Source of the DNA: Opitutaceae bacterium | GTDB lineage: Bacteria; Verrucomicrobiota; Verrucomicrobiia; Opitutales; Opitutaceae | Direction: 5' to 3' | Length of the DNA: 33,334 nucleotides | NCBI GenBank assembly: GCA_016794725.1 | Contig: JAEUGZ010000473.1 | Coordinates: 1-33,334, forward strand | In this document: positions 27,844-33,334 of the stretch, one piece after another | Layout: every line of letters starts with the position of its first letter | How positions within the stretch are numbered: the stretch's first letter is position 1 | The notes under the pieces: generated by a model | The model's input: only the letters and a program-made list of their open reading frames with translations | The model's database searches: none | What the model was told of the DNA's origin: nothing | Position numbers and translations under genes: made by a program

Positions 27844-28616
27844 GCTCCGCCCCGGTCATTGCTTTCGGCCAGCAGCCCTGCGGCATTTTTCCGCGTCGGT
27901 TTCTCTACGCCAAGTTCGTCACCGCGCGACGCCTGCGCGCCGAGCTGGGGGGCGAAATCGTCTTCTTCTATCACGACAGCGACCACGATCCGCGCGAAAC
28001 CCAGACCGGGCTCCGGCACCGCACCACCGGCGAGGTGCAGTGGTTCAACTTCACCTTCGAAAACAAGATCCAGCGCAAGTATTCGCCCCTCCACCTCAAG
28101 CGCATCCCGGCCGGCTGGCGCGACCAGACGGTGCGGCAGCTGCCCGCCTTTGTCGGTCCCGCCGCAGTGCAGGCGGTCCGCGGCTGCGCCTCCGGTCTGG
28201 TCGCGGACTTCTGTCTCGAAGTGATGCGGGCCCAGGGCCTGCTCGAGGGCGTGCGCGTTGTGCGATCGAGCGATCCCGCCGTGCGCACCGCCGCCTGCGA
28301 CCTGACGGATTTCTTTGTGGACTGTCCCCACGAGGGTGAGATCGTGCGGGCCCGGTGCCACGAGGGAAAGCTGAGCCTGCACGAAGGCGGCAGTTCCTGG
28401 CTCGCACTGCCCGACACACCCTGGACCAAGGCCCAGGTCAGCCCGTCGCGCGACACCCGCCTGCGCTGGATGCAGTCGGTGCTCCATTGCACCCACTACA
28501 TCGCCGGCGCCGGCGAACAGGCCTACCTGAATCCGGCGGACGCCCCGGAAATTACGTTCGTCAATCGTGACACCATCGATCGTTCCGACGAAGCCTATGC
28601 CGACTTCCCTGCCTGA
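27840..28616 (+). CDS. Compact BshC-like protein (candidate cysteine-adding enzyme of bacillithiol synthesis)
   Basis: 258 residues, starting at the ATG that overlaps the symporter stop. BshC normally has about 540 residues and adds cysteine to GlcN-malate. I see its landmarks in order: FGQQPCGIF at 9-17 (GQQ motif), YHDSDHDPRETQ at 44-55 (DHD motif), RVVRSSDPAVR at 139-149 (like the SGDP segment), SRDTRLRWMQ at 203-212 (like TRPLMQ) and YIAGAGEQAYL at 220-230 (like FIAGPGE). About 75 N-terminal residues and the whole C-terminal coiled coil of BshC are missing, yet there is no frameshift and the frame overlaps bshB. bshB and bshA follow directly, which supports the assignment. The alignment is from memory of the B. 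subtilis sequence. A related enzyme with a different substrate is possible. Confidence 0.72.
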   Translation: MSSAPVIAFGQQPCGIFPRRFLYAKFVTARRLRAELGGEIVFFYHDSDHDPRETQTGLRHRTTGEVQWFNFTFENKIQRKYSPLHLKRIPAGWRDQTVRQLPAFVGPAAVQAVRGCASGLVADFCLEVMRAQGLLEGVRVVRSSDPAVRTAACDLTDFFVDCPHEGEIVRARCHEGKLSLHEGGSSWLALPDTPWTKAQVSPSRDTRLRWMQSVLHCTHYIAGAGEQAYLNPADAPEITFVNRDTIDRSDEAYADFPA

Positions 28617-29325
28617 CAATCCGCGTCTCCTCGCTTTTGGCGCGCACCCCGACGACATCGAATTCGGCGTCGGTGGCATCATCGCCCACCACACCCAGGC
28701 CGGCGGCTCCGCCCACTTTGTCATCTGCTCGCGCGGAGAATCCGCCACCCACGGCACTCCCGCCGAACGCGAGGCGGAGGCACGTCAGTCCGCGACTCTG
28801 CTCGGTGCCACGGTTGAGTTTGTCGATCTGGGAGGCGACGCCCACCTTGCTCCAAGCGTGCCCCACACCCTGACCCTGGCCGCCCTCGTGCGACGTCACC
28901 GCCCGCGCTGGGTCCTCGCTCCAACCACCCAGCCGAATCAGCACCCGGATCACTCCGCCGTGGGCGGCATGGTCCGCGACGCCGCCCGGCTGGCTCGCTA
29001 CGGCGGTGTGACGGAACTGCACGCCCTCCAGCCCCACGCCATCGATCAACTCCTGCACTACGCCGTCGGCCCGGAAGGTGAACCATCCGGGGTCGCCTCC
29101 GTCTGGTTTGACGTCTCCGAACCGGTGGTGCTCGCCGCTTGGACCGCCGCGATGGCGGCCCATGTCTCGCAGGGTCGGACCCGGGACTACGTGGACCTGC
29201 AACTCACCCGCGCCCGTCTGCTCGGCCTCCGCGCGGGCACCTCCCACGCCCAGGCCCTCTACCCGGCGGAGCCGATGGTGGTGACTTCCCTGGAACAATT
29301 GGGCCGGGGTGCGCGTCGTTTCTGA
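28597..29325 (+). CDS. bshB: Bacillithiol biosynthesis deacetylase (PIG-L family)
   Basis: 242 residues from the ATG at 28597; a GTG at 28567 in the same frame would add ten non-conserved residues and a deeper overlap with the previous gene. BshB removes the acetyl group of GlcNAc-malate to give GlcN-malate. Residues 11-24 LLAFGAHPDDIEFG carry the zinc/catalytic AHPDD motif, CSRGESATHGTPAER at 44-58 and NQHPDHSAVGG at 114-124 the second zinc histidine. These are all typical of BshB1 proteins, as is the length. The neighbourhood (BshC-like before, bshA after) makes the role secure. It overlaps the preceding gene by 20 nt. Confidence 0.92.
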   Translation: MPTSLPDNPRLLAFGAHPDDIEFGVGGIIAHHTQAGGSAHFVICSRGESATHGTPAEREAEARQSATLLGATVEFVDLGGDAHLAPSVPHTLTLAALVRRHRPRWVLAPTTQPNQHPDHSAVGGMVRDAARLARYGGVTELHALQPHAIDQLLHYAVGPEGEPSGVASVWFDVSEPVVLAAWTAAMAAHVSQGRTRDYVDLQLTRARLLGLRAGTSHAQALYPAEPMVVTSLEQLGRGARRF

Positions 29326-29371
29326 CGGTGACTCTCCCTTTCGTTCCCGTCTCCGACCGACCGCCACCAGC

Positions 29372-30547
29372 ATGACCGAATCTCCCCTCCGCATCGGCAT
29401 CTCCTGCTACCCGTCCGTCGGGGGAAGCGGCATCTTGGCCACGGCCCTCGGGGTCGACCTGGCGCGCCGTGGTCACGAGGTCCATTTCATTTCCTATGAG
29501 CGGCCATTCCGGCTGCCACCGGATGAGCCCCGGGTCACGTTTCATCCCGTGCACATCCAGGGCTACGGGCTGTTCAAGCACCCGGACTACACGCTGCCGC
29601 TGGCGGTGAAAATGACCGAGGTCGTGCGCGAACGTCACCTCGACATCCTGCACGCCCACTACGCCGTCCCCCATGCCACGGCCGCCGTGCTTGCCCGGGA
29701 CTGGCTGCCCGAGGAGCTCCGTCCCGGCGTGGTCGCAACCCTGCACGGCACGGACACCACCCTGCTCGGCCGGGACCCGGGTTACGCTCCCGCCATCCGC
29801 CATGCCCTGGGCAAGGTCGACGCCATCACCACCGTTTCGGAGTTCCTGCGCTGCGATACGGCGCGACTGGTCGACATCGATCATCCGATCCAGGTCATCC
29901 CCAACTTCTTCAGCCCGAGGCGGCCGCACCGCAGCCGGCGTGCCGTGCGCGCCGAACTGGGGCTGGGCGACCGCGAAGCGATGATCCTGCACATGTCGAA
30001 TTTGCGCCCGGTCAAGCGCATCGACCTGCTGCTTGAGGCCACCGCCCGAATCCGTCCTCGCGAGTCCTTCCGGCTGGTGGTGGTGGCGGGCGGCGACTTC
30101 GCTCCCTTTCGCGAACAGGTCCGACGGCTCGGCCTGGAGGACCGCGTCGTCGTCCGGGAAAATGTCAGCCTGATCGAGGACTACGTCGCGGCCGCCGACC
30201 TCGGCCTGATCACCTCCGAAACAGAGAGTTTCTGCCTCAGTATCCTCGAAGCCATGACGTTTGGATGCCCGACGGTCGCCACCGCGGTCGGCGGCATTCC
30301 CGAGGTCATCGAGCATGGCAAATCGGGACTGCTCGTGCCCTTTGGCGACGCCGAGGGACTCGCCCGCGAAGTGGAGTCGCTGATCAGCAGCCCCCGCCTG
30401 CGCACCACCCTGGGCCGCGCCGCCCAGCAACGCGCCCGTGACCTCTACTCGGCCGACCGGGTCGTACCCGCCTACGTCGACCTCTATCACCGCGTCCGCG
30501 CCCAACGCCAAGCCGTCGCCGCCCACCCGACCCTCCCGCAAATCTAG
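29372..30547 (+). CDS. bshA: N-acetyl-alpha-D-glucosaminyl L-malate synthase (GT4 family)
   Basis: 391 residues. BshA joins UDP-GlcNAc and L-malate, the first step of bacillithiol synthesis. The match to BshA is strong: ISCYPSVGGSGILATALG at 10-27, HAHYAVPHATAA at 95-106, TLHGTDTTLLG at 123-133, VIPNFF, ILHMSNLRPVKRIDLLL at 205-221, and the donor-binding EX7E motif with Glu285 and Glu293 in SETESFCLSILEAM. Length is normal for the family. I start at the ATG at 29372; the frame is open from 29309, but that part is not conserved. It begins 46 nt after bshB and is the last gene of the row, followed by hairpins and repeats. Confidence 0.95.
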   Translation: MTESPLRIGISCYPSVGGSGILATALGVDLARRGHEVHFISYERPFRLPPDEPRVTFHPVHIQGYGLFKHPDYTLPLAVKMTEVVRERHLDILHAHYAVPHATAAVLARDWLPEELRPGVVATLHGTDTTLLGRDPGYAPAIRHALGKVDAITTVSEFLRCDTARLVDIDHPIQVIPNFFSPRRPHRSRRAVRAELGLGDREAMILHMSNLRPVKRIDLLLEATARIRPRESFRLVVVAGGDFAPFREQVRRLGLEDRVVVRENVSLIEDYVAAADLGLITSETESFCLSILEAMTFGCPTVATAVGGIPEVIEHGKSGLLVPFGDAEGLAREVESLISSPRLRTTLGRAAQQRARDLYSADRVVPAYVDLYHRVRAQRQAVAAHPTLPQI

Positions 30548-30550
30548 CGC

Positions 30551-30567
30551 CAGCCCCGGTGGGGCTG
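30551..30567 (+). repeat. 7-bp hairpin just after bshA
   Basis: CAGCCCC and GGGGCTG pair perfectly around a GGT loop, beginning 4 nt after the bshA stop. There is no T-run after it, so it is a hairpin that might stabilise the bshA end or belong to a repeated palindromic element, rather than a classical terminator. Confidence 0.55.
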
Positions 30568-30600
30568 AAATGACGAATGCCGAATGTCGAATGACGAATG
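30566..30600 (+). repeat. Tandem heptanucleotide array, unit NCGAATG
   Basis: Four units in exact 7-nt register (ACGAATG, CCGAATG, TCGAATG, ACGAATG at 30573-30600), preceded by a decayed fifth, TGAAATG. Non-coding, between bshA and the convergent aldo-keto reductase gene. Confidence 0.75.
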
Positions 30601-30618
30601 GAGGGATCGAAACCTGGC

Positions 30619-30679
30619 TGCGGCTTCAGCCGCATCCGAAACACCTCGCACACCTGGAGGGCGCCGCTCCGTCGGCGCC
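30619..30679. repeat. Two perfect hairpins in the bshA / aldo-keto reductase gap
   Basis: Stem 1: TGCGGCT (30619-30625) with AGCCGCA (30628-30634), effectively a GCGGC stem with a TTCA loop. Stem 2: GGCGCCG (30660-30666) with CGGCGCC (30673-30679), 6-nt loop. Both lie between the stops of two convergent genes and may end transcription from either side, although neither has a T-run. Confidence 0.6.
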
Positions 30680-30700
30680 GTTTGCGGTTTGTCCCCCGAG

Positions 30701-30742
30701 GTTCAACGTTCAGAGTTCGACGTTCAGCGCTCAGCGTTCGCC
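30701..30742 (+). repeat. Tandem heptanucleotide array, unit about GTTCAGC
   Basis: Six contiguous 7-nt units: GTTCAAC, GTTCAGA, GTTCGAC, GTTCAGC, GCTCAGC, GTTCGCC. The array ends 5 nt before the stop codon of the minus-strand aldo-keto reductase gene. A second array of the same unit lies at 32684-32725. Confidence 0.8.
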
Positions 30743-30747
30743 AGCCC

Positions 30748-31746
30748 TCACGCTCCGGCGAGGATCTTCTCGATTCGGTCGCGCTCGACCGAACCGAGGG
30801 GCTCCTGTGACAGACCGGCGTGCAGGTCCTCGATCTGCGAGACCTTGCTGGCTCCGATCAGCACCGTTGTGATCTCCGAACGCCGCAGCAGCCAGAGCAT
30901 CGCCAGTTGGGCGAGCGTGCTCCCGCGGTCCTGGGCGACATCGTTAAGGGCCCGGATTTTCACCAACAGTTCCGGAGTGATCCGATCGCTCTTGAGAAAA
31001 CCCGTGGGTTTGCCCGCCCGCGAGTCCGTCGGAATGCCGGCGAGGTAGCGATTCGTCAAAAGACCCTGCGCCAGCGGCGAAAAGGGAATGCATCCCACGC
31101 CCAGGTCCGCCAGCGTCGGCAGCAGATCGGGCTCAACCCAGCGATTGAGCATGTTGTAAACCGGCTGGTGTATCAGCAAGGGCACTCCCGACTCGCGCAG
31201 GAGGGTTGCCGCGCGGCGCGTCATGTCGGCCGGGTAGTTGGAAATGCCGGCGTAGAGCGCCTTGCCGCTGCGCACTGCCTGCACCAAGGCACCCATGGTT
31301 TCCTCAAGCGGGGTTTCGGTGTCGGGACGGTGGGAGTAGAAGATATCCACGTATTCCAGCCCCATGCGCTTCAGGCTCTGGTCGAGTGACGCCAGCAGGT
31401 ACTTGCGCGAGCCCATCTCGCCATAGGGCCCCGGCCACATCCGATACCCGGCCTTGGTCGAAATGATGAGTTCGTCGCGGTAGACGGAAAAATCCTCGCG
31501 TAGCAGCTTGCCGAAGTTCTCTTCCGCCGAACCGGGAGGCGGGCCATAGTTGTTCGCCAGGTCGAAGTTAGTGATCCCCAGATCGAAGGCCCGACGCAGC
31601 AACAGGCGTTGATTCTCCAGCGTGTCCACCCCGCCGAAATTGTGCCAGAGCCCGAGCGACAATCGCGGAAGGAGGAGACCGGACCGCCCGCAACGGGCAT
31701 AGGGCGTGGAGGTGTAGCGATCGGGATGGGGTGAATAGGAAGACAT
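30748..31746 (-). CDS. yghZ: Aldo-keto reductase, YghZ type (L-glyceraldehyde 3-phosphate reductase)
   Basis: 332 residues from the ATG at 31746; a longer frame to 31803 would cross the inverted repeat. The sequence follows E. coli YghZ closely: RCGRSGLLLPRLSLGLWHNFG at 18-38, FDLANNYGPPPGSAEENFG at 61-79, STKAGYRMWPGPYG at 96-109, YVDIFYSHRPD at 132-142 and GVGCIPFSPLAQGLL. The aldo-keto reductase tetrad is complete: Asp62, Tyr67, Lys98, His139. YghZ uses NADPH to reduce L-glyceraldehyde 3-phosphate and methylglyoxal, a detoxification role. It is convergent with bshA and divergent from the dienelactone hydrolase gene. The closeness to bacillithiol genes may be chance, though both serve protection against reactive carbonyls. 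Confidence 0.92.
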   Translation of the reverse strand: MSSYSPHPDRYTSTPYARCGRSGLLLPRLSLGLWHNFGGVDTLENQRLLLRRAFDLGITNFDLANNYGPPPGSAEENFGKLLREDFSVYRDELIISTKAGYRMWPGPYGEMGSRKYLLASLDQSLKRMGLEYVDIFYSHRPDTETPLEETMGALVQAVRSGKALYAGISNYPADMTRRAATLLRESGVPLLIHQPVYNMLNRWVEPDLLPTLADLGVGCIPFSPLAQGLLTNRYLAGIPTDSRAGKPTGFLKSDRITPELLVKIRALNDVAQDRGSTLAQLAMLWLLRRSEITTVLIGASKVSQIEDLHAGLSQEPLGSVERDRIEKILAGA

Positions 31747-31761
31747 GGGACGAATCGCTTT

Positions 31762-31788
31762 GTCATGCCCGAGTGCCCCCGGCATGAC
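31762..31788. promoter_or_regulatory. Inverted repeat between divergent genes, candidate operator
   Basis: GTCATGCC (31762-31769) and GGCATGAC (31781-31788) are perfect 8-bp inverted half-sites with an 11-nt spacer, so the half-site centres are 19 bp apart, about two helical turns. The site lies in the 71-nt gap between the divergent aldo-keto reductase and dienelactone hydrolase genes. A T-run at 31796-31800 follows on the plus strand, so a transcribed hairpin is an alternative. Confidence 0.5.
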
Positions 31789-31817
31789 TAGCGCGTTTTT
31801 CACTCGTCCACCTTCCC

Positions 31818-32609
31818 ATGACCCTCGCCGAAGCCACCCCGGTCGATCTCCCCACGCCCCACGGTCCGATGCGGACCTATGTTTACGCTCCCACGGCTCC
31901 CGGAAAGTATCCCGGGATCCTCCTTTTCTCGGAGATCTTCCAGGTCACTGCACCGATCCGCCGCACCGCCGCATTTCTCGCCGGCCATGGCTTCATCGTC
32001 GCCGTGCCCGAGATCTACCACGAGTTTCTCCCGGCTGGAGAAGTCCTGGCCTACGATCAGGCCGGCGCCGACAAAGGCAACGCGCTCAAAACGACCAAGG
32101 AACTGTCCAGTTATGATGCCGATGCCCGTGCCGTCATCGGCTACCTCCGGCAGCATCCCCTGGCCACCGGCCACGTCGGCGTGCTCGGCATTTGCATTGG
32201 CGGGCATCTGGCCTTCCGCGCCGCGATGAACCCGGAAGTTTCCGCCGCGGTGTGCTTCTACGCCACCGACATCCACAAACGCGGCCTCGGCAAAGGCATG
32301 GCGGACAACTCTCTGGATCGCGTGAGTGAGATCCGCGGAGAACTCATGATGATCTACGGTCGCCAGGATCCGCACGTCCCTGCAGAAGGCCGCGCCAAGG
32401 TCTACGCGGCCCTCGCGTCTGCCGGTACCCATTTCACCTGGCACGAATTCAACGGAGCCCATGCCTTCCTGCGCGACGAAGGTTACCGCTACGACCCCGA
32501 ACTTGCCCACCTGACCCTGGGCATGGCGGTGTCCCTGTTCCGCCGAAAATTGGGTGAGGGCGATACCCGCGCCCCCGTTTCCGCCACCCCAGCCGAAACC
32601 CGTCACTAG
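31818..32609 (+). CDS. Dienelactone hydrolase family protein
   Basis: 263 residues, cytoplasmic alpha/beta hydrolase. The catalytic triad of the family is visible: Cys126 in GICIGGH, Asp184 in GRQDPHVP and His215 in GAHAFLRDE; Glu39 in FSEIFQ is the residue that activates the cysteine in dienelactone hydrolases. Length is normal, with a variable Thr/Ala-rich tail. Classical members open dienelactones in chloroaromatic breakdown, but most homologues outside such pathways have unknown ester or lactone substrates, and no catabolic genes are nearby. It is transcribed away from the aldo-keto reductase gene and may share its control region. Confidence 0.9.
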   Translation: MTLAEATPVDLPTPHGPMRTYVYAPTAPGKYPGILLFSEIFQVTAPIRRTAAFLAGHGFIVAVPEIYHEFLPAGEVLAYDQAGADKGNALKTTKELSSYDADARAVIGYLRQHPLATGHVGVLGICIGGHLAFRAAMNPEVSAAVCFYATDIHKRGLGKGMADNSLDRVSEIRGELMMIYGRQDPHVPAEGRAKVYAALASAGTHFTWHEFNGAHAFLRDEGYRYDPELAHLTLGMAVSLFRRKLGEGDTRAPVSATPAETRH

Positions 32610-32683
32610 CTCGTCACCTCAATCTCATCGCACCACCCAGCCTTCGAATCCTTGGTCCTGGTAGCATCCAGCACCATTCCGAA

Positions 32684-32725
32684 CTTCAGCGTTAAAAACT
32701 CCGCGTTCAGCGTTCAACGTTCCTA
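32684..32725 (+). repeat. Second, decayed heptanucleotide array, unit GTTCAGC
   Basis: In 7-nt register: CTTCAGC, GTTAAAA, ACTCCGC, GTTCAGC, GTTCAAC, GTTCCTA. Two middle units are degenerate. The same unit as at 30701-30742, so both derive from one repeat family. Confidence 0.65.
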
Positions 32726-32762
32726 CCCTTGGGCTGGCCCGCGCGGCCACGCCTCGTCTGTA

Positions 32763-32788
32763 GTTCCGCTACCGACCTGTAGCGGAAC
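32763..32788. repeat. 9-bp inverted repeat (REP-like hairpin)
   Basis: GTTCCGCTA (32763-32771) and TAGCGGAAC (32780-32788) are perfect complements with an 8-nt loop. The right arm is the beginning of the 43-bp direct repeat at 32776-32818. Confidence 0.7.
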
Positions 32789-32818
32789 GGGGAACCCGTT
32801 TCGTGCTCGAGGATCGAC
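32776..32818 (+). repeat. 43-bp direct repeat, copy 1
   Basis: Starts CCTGTAGCGGAAC and ends GATCGAC. It matches copy 2 at 32953-32995 at 40 of 43 positions without gaps. Non-coding. Confidence 0.8.
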
Positions 32819-32869
32819 CCCAGACCGTGTCTCACGCGAAGTCGCGACAACGAGGCATCCCCGTTTTAG

Positions 32870-32888
32870 GCGGGCTCGCCGAGCCCGC
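32870..32888. repeat. 8-bp GC-rich hairpin
   Basis: GCGGGCTC (32870-32877) and GAGCCCGC (32881-32888) pair perfectly around GCC. An outer stem, GTCGCG (32841-32846) with CGCGAC (32886-32891), is a competing pairing. It is located between the two 43-bp repeats. Confidence 0.6.
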
Positions 32889-32952
32889 GACGATGCGTCC
32901 GCTCATTGCAGCCGCCCCCCGCGGGCGCGCCTGGCACGAATCTCCGTGTCCC

Positions 32953-32995
32953 CCTGTAGCGGAACAGGGAACCCGTTTCGTGCCCGAAGATCGAC
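32953..32995 (+). repeat. 43-bp direct repeat, copy 2
   Basis: Begins 177 nt after copy 1 and differs from it at three positions. Unlike copy 1 it has no inverted partner arm directly upstream, so the hairpin of copy 1 is lost or was never present here. Confidence 0.8.
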
Positions 32996-33150
32996 GTCCC
33001 TCCTTCTGCAATTCGACATCAAATTCCCGGTTCCGTCGCCGATACCTGAGGTTGTCGATGAGAACCCGGCTCGAGGGCCGGATTTGTAGTGCCACATGCC
33101 CGCGCACGGCTAAGCACGCTGTGGCCTGCGCTGTGAGTTCGGCCATTCCC

Positions 33151-33192
33151 AGAAAATGCAAAACCCGCTAATCTCAATAGATTAACGGGTTC
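33151..33192 (-). terminator. Rho-independent terminator of tRNA-Asp
   Basis: On the minus strand, 7 nt after the tRNA CCA end, AACCCGTTAATCT pairs with AGATTAGCGGGTT (plus-strand 33162-33191, one mismatch, 4-nt loop), followed by the T-rich TTGCATTTTCT. This is the clearest terminator in the window. Confidence 0.85.
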
Positions 33193-33198
33193 TAAAAC

Positions 33199-33275
33199 TG
33201 GCGGGATGGACGGGACTCGAACCCGCGACCTTCTGCGTGACAGGCAGACGCTCTAACCAGCTGAGCTACCACCCC
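33199..33275 (-). tRNA. tRNA-Asp (anticodon GTC)
   Basis: 77 nt including an encoded CCA end. The cloverleaf folds well: acceptor GGGGTGG with CCATCCC (one G-T pair), D arm GCTC/GAGC, anticodon stem TCTGC/GCAGA around the loop CTGTCAC, so the anticodon is GTC, and T arm GCGGG/CCCGT with the TTCGAGT loop. The discriminator base is G, the identity base expected for tRNA-Asp. It decodes GAC and GAU. It has its own promoter-like boxes upstream and a terminator downstream, so it is probably a single-gene unit. Confidence 0.97.
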
Positions 33276-33295
33276 GAAATTGGGAAAGAGCGCGG

Positions 33296-33323
33296 ACGTT
33301 AGGTTCGTGGGTACCTGAGTCAA
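33296..33323 (-). promoter_or_regulatory. Probable sigma-70 promoter of tRNA-Asp
   Basis: On the minus strand a TTGACT box (33323-33318) and TAACGT box (33301-33296) are separated by 16 nt. They lie about 20 nt upstream of the tRNA 5' end at 33275, which fits a start near 33288. Confidence 0.65.
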
Positions 33324-33334
33324 GAGCTGTTTTG

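Larger units (their letters stand above)
32610..33150. other. 541-nt intergenic region rich in repeats, no credible gene
   Basis: Short open frames exist on both strands (for example 32652-33089 +), but they read through hairpins and repeats, have no recognisable domain and use codons unlike the neighbouring genes. The region contains a heptamer array, a duplicated 43-bp element and at least two strong hairpins, listed separately. Confidence 0.6.

Noticed and set aside
27840..28616. Considered as a broken (pseudogene) bshC
   Set aside because: No frameshift or stop, overlaps at both ends are maintained, and the conserved motifs are spread over the whole length up to near the end.
30573..30600. 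Possible CRISPR remnant
   Set aside because: Units are only 7 nt long and contiguous, without spacers, and no cas genes are present.
32652..33171. Overlapping open frames in the repeat-rich region
   Set aside because: They run through the heptamer array, hairpins and 43-bp repeats and have no domain or usual codon pattern.

Overview
The window is about 33.3 kb of very GC-rich, densely packed bacterial chromosome. Gene families (a GldA/GldF/GldG/DUF4340 ABC set, a LacI regulator, bacillithiol genes beside a Na+/solute symporter), the high GC and an almost complete absence of Shine-Dalgarno sequences suggest a Verrucomicrobiota bacterium, possibly Opitutaceae-like. That placement is inference; there is no rRNA here to confirm it. 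I see no phage, IS element, integrase or CRISPR array.

Layout. 1-6559, minus strand: a GalU-like nucleotidyltransferase, a 1105-residue fusion of an FKP-like GHMP kinase and a UDPGP-type uridylyltransferase, a small conserved protein, an XRE regulator, then a lipoprotein and the start of resB (cytochrome c maturation), which runs off the left edge. 6631-9445, plus strand: a cofactor run of nadC, birA and coaX (NAD, biotin, CoA). coaX overlaps by 4 nt an ABC export set (9442-14911: ATPase, permease, GldG-like protein, DUF4340 protein), followed by a large AsmA/TamB-like envelope protein (14973-17750). 17995-21927: an eight-TM hybrid histidine kinase with two PAS and two receiver domains. 22092-23219: a LacI regulator with its own terminator.

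23424-30547 is the most interesting part: a translationally coupled row of an exported 851-residue PIG-L hydrolase, a 49-residue one-TM protein, a Na+/solute symporter with a large hydrophilic insert, a 258-residue protein that I read as a drastically shortened BshC, then bshB and bshA. bshA and bshB make GlcN-malate, and the short BshC-like protein would add cysteine to give bacillithiol. The exported hydrolase and symporter may process and import a related compound.

30548-33334 holds an aldo-keto reductase (YghZ type) and a divergent dienelactone hydrolase with an inverted repeat between them, two repeat-rich intergenic stretches (heptanucleotide arrays, hairpins, a duplicated 43-bp element) and a tRNA-Asp(GTC) with recognisable promoter and terminator on the minus strand.
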